The notes under the pieces: model-generated
Databases searched by the model: none
What the model was told of the DNA's origin: nothing
The model's input: only the letters and a program-made list of their open reading frames with translations
Position numbers and translations under genes: made by a program
Source of the DNA: Candidatus Saccharimonadota bacterium
GTDB taxonomy: Bacteria > Patescibacteriota > Saccharimonadia > Saccharimonadales > Saccharimonadaceae
DNA: 6,460 bases
Direction: 5' to 3'
NCBI GenBank assembly: GCA_900555425.1
Contig: UNSM01000035.1
Coordinates: 1 to 6,460 of the forward strand
Part shown: piece after piece, positions 1 through 4,096 of the stretch
Numbering within the stretch: the first letter of the stretch is position 1
Layout: each line of letters opens with the position of its first letter

Positions 1-101
<101 letters not shown>

Positions 102-104
102 TTA

Positions 105-133
105 AGTATAAGCGAGATGATAGGGAAAATCAA
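105..133 (-). promoter_or_regulatory. Promoter of the GH13 gene, apparently leaderless
   Basis: On the minus strand a -35 TTGATT (133-128), a 17-nt spacer and a -10 TATACT (110-105) are followed by 6 nt and then the ATG at 98. Transcription starting about 7 nt after the -10 would begin at the A of the start codon. There is no purine-rich ribosome binding site in the gap. Confidence 0.65.
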
Positions 134-143
134 AACAAATAAA

Positions 144-620
144 TTACATGTGATGATAATGATGAGTCAATGCGTGACCTTTGCCTCGGCGTAATAAATA
201 TAGATTGACGGGATATGATACGGCAAACGCGGCTAGCATACAGATTAGCCGGCTAATCCAATAAATCGGATGAGCTAAGTTCTTATCCATAGCGCCCGGA
301 ATGATTAGCATAATTATATTGTCTACGACGGTCATTGACAGTATGGATAATGTGTCGGCGGCGAAAACTAACTTTAAGGATTTTATGAGCGATAATTTGG
401 CGCGTACTAATGGTATGATTGATGCGGTGTAGCCGGAGATGAAAGCTAAGACTGATGCTAAAATGACCGTAGTATGTGGCACAAATCCAGCGTGCGTGCC
501 GATGGTCACGCCGATCATCTCACCGATCATACATCCCGCCAGACAGTGCAAACTTGCTGCTAGCGCCATACGTTTGGTTGAGTTTTTTGTATTGCAATGA
601 TTATGAGATTCGTGATTCAT
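144..620 (-). CDS. DUF4396-domain membrane protein with His-rich termini
   Basis: A 158-residue protein of unknown biochemical function that I recognise as DUF4396. Hallmarks are LHCLAGCMIGE (residues 24-34), AADTLSI (87-93), VVDNIIMLIIPGAMD (98-112), PVN (137-139) and a closing RGKGHALTHHYHH. It shows about four hydrophobic segments (roughly 19-42, 49-71, 86-108, 118-143), so it should sit in the cytoplasmic membrane. His and Cys cluster at both ends (H3, H6, H8, C9; H149, H153, H154, H156, H157) and in the first membrane segment (H25, C26, C30, with E34), consistent with metal binding. It overlaps the upstream csoR stop by one base (TAATG) and has AAGGA (632-628) 7 nt before its ATG, so it is co-transcribed and probably translationally coupled. 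A role in metal handling is inferred from its regulator, not known for the family. Confidence 0.9.
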   Translation of the reverse strand: MNHESHNHCNTKNSTKRMALAASLHCLAGCMIGEMIGVTIGTHAGFVPHTTVILASVLAFISGYTASIIPLVRAKLSLIKSLKLVFAADTLSILSMTVVDNIIMLIIPGAMDKNLAHPIYWISRLICMLAAFAVSYPVNLYLLRRGKGHALTHHYHHM

Positions 621-907
621 TATTTTGTCCTTATGTTATTTAATTCATATAGATTGAGTAATTCTTCTATCGCTTTACTTTGTTGAGCTTTGTCACCGGA
701 TGCCATTTTATCAGCAATGTGCGTGTGGAGATGTCGCTCCAGAATAAGTTTATTGAGAGACGCTAACGACTTTTGTATTGCTAGGCTTTGGGTTAAAACA
801 TCCATGCAATACGCGTCGTCGGTAATTTGTTTCTCGAGCCCGCGCATTTGCCCTAATATGATCTTTGTGCGATGCAGGGCTCGCAGTTTGATGTCTGCTG
901 TATTCAT
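620..907 (-). CDS. csoR: CsoR/RcnR/FrmR-family metal-sensing transcriptional repressor
   Basis: A 95-residue all-helical repressor of the DUF156 family, which binds GC-tract palindromes as a tetramer and releases DNA on metal binding. Family marks are RTKIILGQMRGLEKQI (13-28), the AYCMDVLTQ segment (32-40) and the ERHLHTHI segment (57-64). Aligning on Cys34, the ligand positions read Cys34, His59 and His63. Copper-type CsoR is usually Cys-His-Cys, whereas RcnR has His at the third position plus an N-terminal His absent here; Thermus CsoR is, as I recall, also Cys-His-His. Tyr33 beside Cys34 and Glu81/Glu82 are typical of copper CsoRs. The gene autoregulates, judging by the palindrome in its promoter, and leads a two-gene operon with the DUF4396 gene. 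No Shine-Dalgarno precedes the ATG; the promoter position implies a leaderless mRNA. The metal specificity is unsettled, so the symbol is provisional. Confidence 0.92.
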   Translation of the reverse strand: MNTADIKLRALHRTKIILGQMRGLEKQITDDAYCMDVLTQSLAIQKSLASLNKLILERHLHTHIADKMASGDKAQQSKAIEELLNLYELNNIRTK

Positions 908-913
908 AAAATA

Positions 914-943
914 ATCATATACCCCCTGGGGGTATTATGTCAA
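914..943 (-). promoter_or_regulatory. csoR-DUF4396 operon promoter
   Basis: A perfect -35 TTGACA (943-938) and a -10 TATGAT (919-914) are separated by 18 nt on the minus strand. The spacer is almost entirely the CsoR-type palindrome. The -10 ends 6 nt before the csoR ATG at 907, so initiation should fall on or next to the start codon. Confidence 0.85.
919..935. promoter_or_regulatory. CsoR-type operator, 17-bp palindrome
   Basis: ATACCCCCTGGGGGTAT is an inverted repeat with perfect 8-bp arms around a single central base. TA-C-tract/G-tract-TA palindromes are the classic operators of CsoR/RcnR/FrmR repressors. It fills the -35/-10 spacer and touches the -10, so a bound repressor would directly exclude RNA polymerase. 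It is the only such palindrome I see in the window. Confidence 0.88.
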
Positions 944-973
944 ATGTAATTAGCTATCTAAGGATTAACATAC

Positions 974-999
974 GAAAAAAACCACCCGTTCGGATGGCT
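974..999 (-). terminator. Rho-independent terminator after tRNA-Gly(GCC)
   Basis: Read on the minus strand, GCCATCC, a GAAC loop and GGGTGGT form a short stem with G-U wobbles, followed directly by a run of seven or more T (to 974). The wobbles pair only in minus-strand RNA, so it works leftward. It ends the tRNA transcript about 30 nt before the csoR -35, insulating that operon. Confidence 0.7.
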
Positions 1000-1010
1000 A
1001 AATATCTAAT

Positions 1011-1086
1011 TGGTGCGGGTAAGGAGACTCTAACTCCTGGCCTCTTCCATGGCAAGGAAGCGCTCTAACAACTGAGCTATACCCGC
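1011..1086 (-). tRNA. tRNA-Gly(GCC) with unusual D- and T-loop bases
   Basis: A full cloverleaf fits on the minus strand: acceptor GCGGGTA/TACCCGC (7 perfect pairs), D-stem GCTC/GAGC, anticodon stem CTTCC/GGAAG around loop TTGCCAT (anticodon GCC, glycine), variable AGGCC, T-stem AGGAG/CTCCT, discriminator A73 and an encoded CCA (1013-1011). The D-loop reads AGTTGTTA, so position 19 is T rather than G. The T-loop reads TTAGAGT, so position 56 is A rather than C. These positions normally form the G19-C56 elbow pair, so the two changes together keep a Watson-Crick pair (U19-A56). It has its own promoter at 1103-1131. Confidence 0.95.
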
Positions 1087-1102
1087 ATGTTGTTCACGAT
1101 TT

Positions 1103-1131
1103 ATTGTAGCAAAGTCGTGAATGAAATGCAA
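1103..1131 (-). promoter_or_regulatory. Promoter of tRNA-Gly(GCC)
   Basis: On the minus strand a weak -35 TTGCAT (1131-1126), a 17-nt spacer and an extended -10 TGC-TACAAT (hexamer 1108-1103) predict initiation about 10 nt before the mature tRNA 5' end. A 7-bp inverted repeat, TTCACGA (1093-1099) and TCGTGAA (1115-1121), flanks the -10 symmetrically. Confidence 0.6.
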
Positions 1132-1135
1132 TATT

Positions 1136-1211
1136 TGGTGGCTCCTCCCAGACTTGAACTGGGGACACAAGGCTCTTCAGGCCTCTGCTCTACCAACTGA
1201 GCTAAAGAGCC
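1136..1211 (-). tRNA. tRNA-Phe(GAA)
   Basis: A standard cloverleaf on the minus strand: acceptor GGCTCTT/AGGAGCC with one G-U pair, D-stem GCTC/GAGC with canonical loop AGTTGGTA, anticodon stem GAGGC/GCCTT around loop CTGAAGA (anticodon GAA, phenylalanine), variable GTGTC, T-stem CCCAG/CTGGG with canonical loop TTCAAGT, A73 and an encoded CCA (1138-1136). Its normal D- and T-loops serve as an internal contrast to the neighbouring tRNA-Gly(GCC). It lies 49 nt upstream of that gene on the same strand, with its own promoter and no terminator between, so read-through co-transcription is possible. Confidence 0.97.
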
Positions 1212-1227
1212 ACAAACTTGCTATTTA

Positions 1228-1256
1228 ATTGTACTAAAGTTGTCGCTATCTGGCAA
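1228..1256 (-). promoter_or_regulatory. Promoter of tRNA-Phe
   Basis: On the minus strand TTGCCA (1256-1251), a 17-nt spacer and TACAAT (1233-1228) each match consensus at five of six bases. Initiation is predicted near 1221, about 10 nt before the tRNA. Its spacer contains the -35 of the oppositely directed tRNA-Gly(CCC) promoter. Confidence 0.75.
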
Positions 1257-1268
1257 GGGTGTTATAAT
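1240..1268 (+). promoter_or_regulatory. Promoter of tRNA-Gly(CCC), interlocked with the tRNA-Phe promoter
   Basis: The -35 is TTGTCG (1240-1245), the spacer 17 nt, and the extended -10 is TGT-TATAAT (hexamer 1263-1268). Initiation near 1275 would leave only a few nucleotides of 5' leader. The tRNA-Phe -35 (1251-1256) sits inside this spacer. Confidence 0.75.
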
Positions 1269-1278
1269 TTTATCGAGC

Positions 1279-1353
1279 GCGGGTGTCGTATAGCGGCTAT
1301 TATGTGACCTTCCCAAGGTTGAGATGGGAGTTCGACTCTCCCCATCCGCACCA
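1279..1353 (+). tRNA. tRNA-Gly(CCC)
   Basis: The cloverleaf is acceptor GCGGGTG/CATCCGC with one G-U pair, a three-pair D-stem GTA/TAT closing loop TAGCGGCTAT, anticodon stem TGACC/GGTTG around loop TTCCCAA (anticodon CCC, glycine, reading GGG), variable AGAT, T-stem GGGAG/CTCCC with canonical loop TTCGACT, A73 and an encoded CCA (1351-1353). The GTATA..GGCTATTA D-arm is common in bacterial tRNA-Gly of the UCC/CCC type, so the short stem is not abnormal. It converges on the slipin gene, with a hairpin between them. Confidence 0.94.
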
Positions 1354-1362
1354 GAAATCATA

Positions 1363-1397
1363 AAGCACTCCGTAAAATTACAGAGTGCTTATTTTAT
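1363..1397. terminator. Hairpin terminator between tRNA-Gly(CCC) and the slipin gene
   Basis: AAGCACTC (1363-1370) pairs with GAGTGCTT (1383-1390); inside it, after a C/A mismatch, GTAA pairs with TTAC. On plus it is followed by ATTTTATT, an imperfect U tract ending the tRNA transcript. The stem is symmetrical and lies 18 nt past the slipin stop, so it may serve the minus strand too, although the U tract there is poor. Confidence 0.65.
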
Positions 1398-1408
1398 TGA
1401 TAAATGTT

Positions 1409-2155
1409 CTATTTTTTACCGCCACGAATTGCGTCGATAAGTTCGATAGGGAATAGCATCATTGTCTTTTGGCTTGGCTCCGTGGAGATTCGCTCTAAGG
1501 TGTTCAATGTTCGCAGATTGATAGCGCCTTGAGTTTTTGCTAGGATTTCTGCGGCCTGGGCTAATGTTTCGGCTGCAGCTTTTTCACCGTCAGCATTGAT
1601 GATGTTGGCGCGGCGCTCGCGTTCTGCTTCGGCTTGTTTGGCCATAGCACGTTTCATATCGCCAGGAAGCTCGATGTTCTGAATCTTAACGTTTTCGACA
1701 TCGATACCCCATTTGTCAGTTTCGGCATCAACAATTTCCTTGATCTGCTGAGAAATCTCTTCGCGCTTGGCGAGCAAATCGTCCATGTCAACGTTACCAG
1801 TGACGTCGCGCAGTGCTGCTTGGGCAAATTGGCTAGTCGCGTAAATATAGTTCGTGGTTTCCAGCACGGCTTTTGGTGCGTTGATAACTCGGAAATAAAC
1901 CACTGCATCAACGCCGACCGTGACGTTGTCTTTGGTGATAACTTCTTGTTTTGGAACGTCAATTGGAGTTGAACGAATATCGACCAACATCATTGTCTGC
2001 AATCCTGGAATGACGACTCTTAATCCTGGTTCGCGAACGCCAGTAAATCGACCAAGTGTTAAAACCACGCCGCGCTGATATTGATTGACGATTTTAATGC
2101 CACCAAGCACATAAAGCCCGATAGATACTAAGATTATTACTACAAATGCTCCCAT
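1409..2155 (-). CDS. Slipin / stomatin-like SPFH (band 7) membrane protein
   Basis: A 248-residue slipin of normal family length. An N-terminal hydrophobic anchor (residues 4-19) is followed by the SPFH domain (about 20-185). Recognisable family segments are VPKQEVITKDNVTV (67-80), VDAVVYFRV (82-90), LLAKREEI (127-134), WGIDVENVKIQNIELP (149-164) and MKRAMAKQAEAERERRA (167-183). An Ala/Glu-rich coiled-coil follows (184-215). Slipins oligomerise into cages in lipid microdomains of the membrane and often work with an NfeD membrane protease; no nfeD gene lies beside this one. It is divergent from rarA and convergent with tRNA-Gly(CCC), so appears monocistronic. Its ATG has a strong AGGAGG (2165-2160) 4 nt upstream, unlike the leaderless genes nearby. 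The stop codon is TAG. Confidence 0.95.
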   Translation of the reverse strand: MGAFVVIILVSIGLYVLGGIKIVNQYQRGVVLTLGRFTGVREPGLRVVIPGLQTMMLVDIRSTPIDVPKQEVITKDNVTVGVDAVVYFRVINAPKAVLETTNYIYATSQFAQAALRDVTGNVDMDDLLAKREEISQQIKEIVDAETDKWGIDVENVKIQNIELPGDMKRAMAKQAEAERERRANIINADGEKAAAETLAQAAEILAKTQGAINLRTLNTLERISTEPSQKTMMLFPIELIDAIRGGKK

Positions 2156-2179
2156 TTTTCCTCCTATTTATATAGATCT

Positions 2180-2210
2180 ATTGTAGCATTTTGTGCGAGG
2201 AAAGTGTAAA
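2180..2210 (-). promoter_or_regulatory. Probable slipin promoter
   Basis: On the minus strand an extended -10, TGC-TACAAT (hexamer 2185-2180), follows a possible -35 TTTACA (2210-2205) at a long 19-nt spacing. Initiation near 2173 gives an untranslated leader of about 18 nt that contains the AGGAGG ribosome binding site. It lies back to back with the rarA promoter in the 101-bp gap. Confidence 0.55.
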
Positions 2211-2221
2211 CGGCGGAGACT

Positions 2222-2250
2222 TTTTGGCTTTATGAATTTCGCGATATAAT
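2222..2250 (+). promoter_or_regulatory. rarA promoter, apparently leaderless
   Basis: A perfect TATAAT (2245-2250) ends 6 nt before the rarA ATG at 2257. The -35 region (a T-rich stretch around 2221-2229) is poor. The GGAAG before the ATG is only 1 nt away, too close for a normal Shine-Dalgarno, and would be upstream of the expected transcript start. Confidence 0.65.
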
Positions 2251-2256
2251 GGAAGT

Positions 2257-3429
2257 ATGAGTGATAGTAGGCAGCCGCTGGCTGAACAGATGAGACCGCA
2301 GACGCTGGACGAGGTGATAGGGCAGAGTCATTTGCTCGGTGAGGGCGAGTTATTGAGGCGAATCGTTAAGAATGGCGAGCCGGTTAGTTTGATATTGTGG
2401 GGTCCGCCGGGAACTGGAAAAACGACGTTGGCGCGGATTATTGCGCGTGAGGTGAAGGCGGAGTTTATTGAGCTGTCGGCAGTTACAAGCGGAAAAAAAG
2501 ACGTTGAGAAGGTAATTGAACACGCCCGTCAAAATTGGAATCTGGGACTCAGGACAATTCTATTCGTTGACGAAATTCATCGCTTTAATAAGGCGCAGCA
2601 AGACGCGTTTTTGCCGCACGTTGAGAGTGGGCTAATTACGCTAATCGGTGCGACGACCGAGAACCCGAGTTTTGAAGTCATCACGCCGCTGCTGTCACGT
2701 TCACGGGTTTTGGTTCTCCAGCGATTGACAAAAGACGAAATCATATCTGTATTAAAAAGAGCGCTGAAAGTCCTGAAAAAGTCCAAGCAAGTTTCGCCTA
2801 AAGCCCTGGATTATTTGGCGGAATTATCGGATGGCGACGCAAGGGTGGCGCTGGGCAATTTGGAATTGGCGCTGAGTTTTAATGAAAAAGTAACGCCGGA
2901 AGTGGTTAAGGCGGCGGCTCAGAAGCGACTTCCGGGCTATGATAAAAAAGGCGATTCACATTACGACATAATTTCCGCTTTTATCAAGTCGCTAAGAGGC
3001 AGTGACGCGACGGCTGCGACGTATTATTTGGCGCGAATGATTGACGCGGGCGAGGATCCGAAGTTTATTGCTCGGCGAATGGTGGTTTTTGCGTCGGAAG
3101 ATATTGGGCTGGCGGGCAATGGTGCATTGAGCTTGGCAATTGCAACATTTGAGGCTGTCGAGCGTGTCGGCCTTCCGGAGGCGAAGTATAATTTATTCCA
3201 TTGCGCTATTGCGTTGGCTCGTAGTCAGAAGTCGCGTGAAATTACCGATTTAATGCACGGCGCTTTTGAATTGGCGCGTAAATATCCGAATTCTCCTGTG
3301 CCATTACATCTCAGGAATGCTCCGACCAAATTGATGAAAGATTTGGGCTACAATAAAGGCTACAAATGGCAAGCTGGCTTTAAGCACGACAAAGGATTTT
3401 TACCAGAGGAAATTAAGGATGTGGTATAA
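2257..3429 (+). CDS. rarA: Replication-associated recombination protein A, AAA+ ATPase (RarA/MgsA)
   Basis: A 390-residue AAA+ ATPase of the RarA/MgsA/WRNIP1 family, a clamp-loader-like protein that acts at stalled replication forks in the cytoplasm. The family N-terminus PLAEQMRPQTLDEVIGQ (7-23) fixes the start upstream of Met12. Walker A is GPPGTGKTT (49-57), Walker B is LFVDEIH (102-108) followed by RFNKAQQDAFLPHVE, sensor 1 is GATTEN (131-136), and the Arg-finger segment is LLSRSRV (145-151). The C-terminal tetramerisation half carries HYDIISAFIKSLRGSD and the closing YNKGYKWQAGF. It is somewhat shorter than the usual 420-450 residues but all core motifs are intact. The last codons (GTA TAA) overlap the -10 box of the next gene. 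Apparently transcribed alone as a leaderless mRNA. Confidence 0.97.
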   Translation: MSDSRQPLAEQMRPQTLDEVIGQSHLLGEGELLRRIVKNGEPVSLILWGPPGTGKTTLARIIAREVKAEFIELSAVTSGKKDVEKVIEHARQNWNLGLRTILFVDEIHRFNKAQQDAFLPHVESGLITLIGATTENPSFEVITPLLSRSRVLVLQRLTKDEIISVLKRALKVLKKSKQVSPKALDYLAELSDGDARVALGNLELALSFNEKVTPEVVKAAAQKRLPGYDKKGDSHYDIISAFIKSLRGSDATAATYYLARMIDAGEDPKFIARRMVVFASEDIGLAGNGALSLAIATFEAVERVGLPEAKYNLFHCAIALARSQKSREITDLMHGAFELARKYPNSPVPLHLRNAPTKLMKDLGYNKGYKWQAGFKHDKGFLPEEIKDVV

Positions 3430-3430
3430 T
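3422..3430 (+). promoter_or_regulatory. Extended -10 promoter of the DUF2569-like gene, overlapping the rarA stop
   Basis: TGG-TATAAT is a perfect extended -10; its hexamer (3425-3430) contains the rarA stop codon TAA (3427-3429). No convincing -35 is seen, which extended -10 promoters tolerate. Initiation near 3437 leaves a leader of about 28 nt containing AAGGAG (3451-3456), 8 nt before the ATG. Confidence 0.6.
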
Positions 3431-3464
3431 TGGCATATCAATATTCTTAAAAGGAGAAGTTAAT

Positions 3465-4034
3465 ATGCCAAAACAAGAACCTCAGCAGCCGCAATATGCG
3501 CCACAGCCTGATCCAAACGCACAATACGGTCCCGCACCACAACCGCAGAATACGCCGTATGAGCAGCAACCAGTCAGCCAGCAATATTTTGCACAGCCTC
3601 AAGCAGCGCCAGTGCAATATGTCGTGATGGCGGAATCCCTGAAGGGTGTTAAGGGTTGGTTAATGTTCTTTGTGGTTTGTTTCGTTATCGGTAGCCTTGT
3701 CAATACAGCAGTGTTTTTCCAGGCAATAATGAATCTTAGCCAGCCAGAGAACGTCATTTCTTTGATATTTTCACCTGTACTAGTAGTCTTGGCTATTTGT
3801 GCAGTTGTGTTTATAACGATGCAGAAGCGTCTTGGCAAGTGGCTAGCTGTTGCTACGATCGCCACAGCTGGATTGGGCAATGTTGCAAATGCGGTAGTTA
3901 TATATGCATCCGGAAGGTCGGGAGTAGAGGTTCCGGCATTTATTACCGGAATCGTTACAATGCTAATAGTAGAAGGATTGGTAATTTTGTACTTCTTTGC
4001 TTCTCGCCGAGTCAAAGAAACTCTTGTCAATTAG
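3465..4034 (+). CDS. DUF2569-like four-helix membrane protein with Pro/Gln-rich N-terminal tail
   Basis: A 189-residue protein of unknown function. Residues 1-51 are low complexity, rich in Pro, Gln, Ala and Tyr, and should be disordered. The rest forms four hydrophobic segments (about 65-88, 97-118, 126-148, 157-179). The LKGVKGWLMFF entry to the first helix and the YFFASRRVKETLVN ending resemble DUF2569 proteins, which typically begin with a GWL motif and end in S.RVK.TF; this is a pattern match from memory, not a search. The N-terminal tail likely faces the cytoplasm and could be a protein-interaction segment. The ATG at 3465 has a good AAGGAG site, and the gene has its own extended -10 promoter, though read-through from rarA (35 nt upstream) is possible. 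It ends in TAG before a strong terminator shared with typA. Confidence 0.85.
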   Translation: MPKQEPQQPQYAPQPDPNAQYGPAPQPQNTPYEQQPVSQQYFAQPQAAPVQYVVMAESLKGVKGWLMFFVVCFVIGSLVNTAVFFQAIMNLSQPENVISLIFSPVLVVLAICAVVFITMQKRLGKWLAVATIATAGLGNVANAVVIYASGRSGVEVPAFITGIVTMLIVEGLVILYFFASRRVKETLVN

Positions 4035-4048
4035 TTGATGCTCGCATG

Positions 4049-4083
4049 AAAAATAGCCGCCTCATTGCGGGGCGGTTATTTTT
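4049..4083. terminator. Bidirectional terminator between the DUF2569-like gene and typA
   Basis: A 13-bp stem pairs AAAAATAGCCGCC (4049-4061) with GGCGGTTATTTTT (4071-4083), with one G-U pair and a 9-nt loop. A-tract on one side and T-tract on the other make it a terminator in both directions. It lies 14 nt after the plus-strand stop and 13 nt after the typA stop. Confidence 0.93.
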
Positions 4084-4096
4084 ATGGTTTACGCGA

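Noticed and set aside
690..914. Plus-strand open frame opposite csoR.
   Set aside because: It is a shadow of a clearly conserved gene, has no ribosome binding site, and its end runs into the csoR promoter.
1279..1353. Short three-pair D-stem in tRNA-Gly(CCC) as a structural oddity.
   Set aside because: The GTATA..GGCTATTA D-arm is common in bacterial tRNA-Gly of the UCC/CCC type, and all other arms and loops are canonical.
2251..2256. GGAAG before rarA as its ribosome binding site.
   Set aside because: Only 1 nt separates it from the ATG, too close for normal Shine-Dalgarno pairing, and the -10 position implies it is not transcribed.
3599..4030. Minus-strand 143-codon open frame opposite the DUF2569-like gene.
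   Set aside because: Antisense shadow; the plus frame has membrane segments, a ribosome binding site and a promoter, and the minus frame has none and faces the shared terminator.
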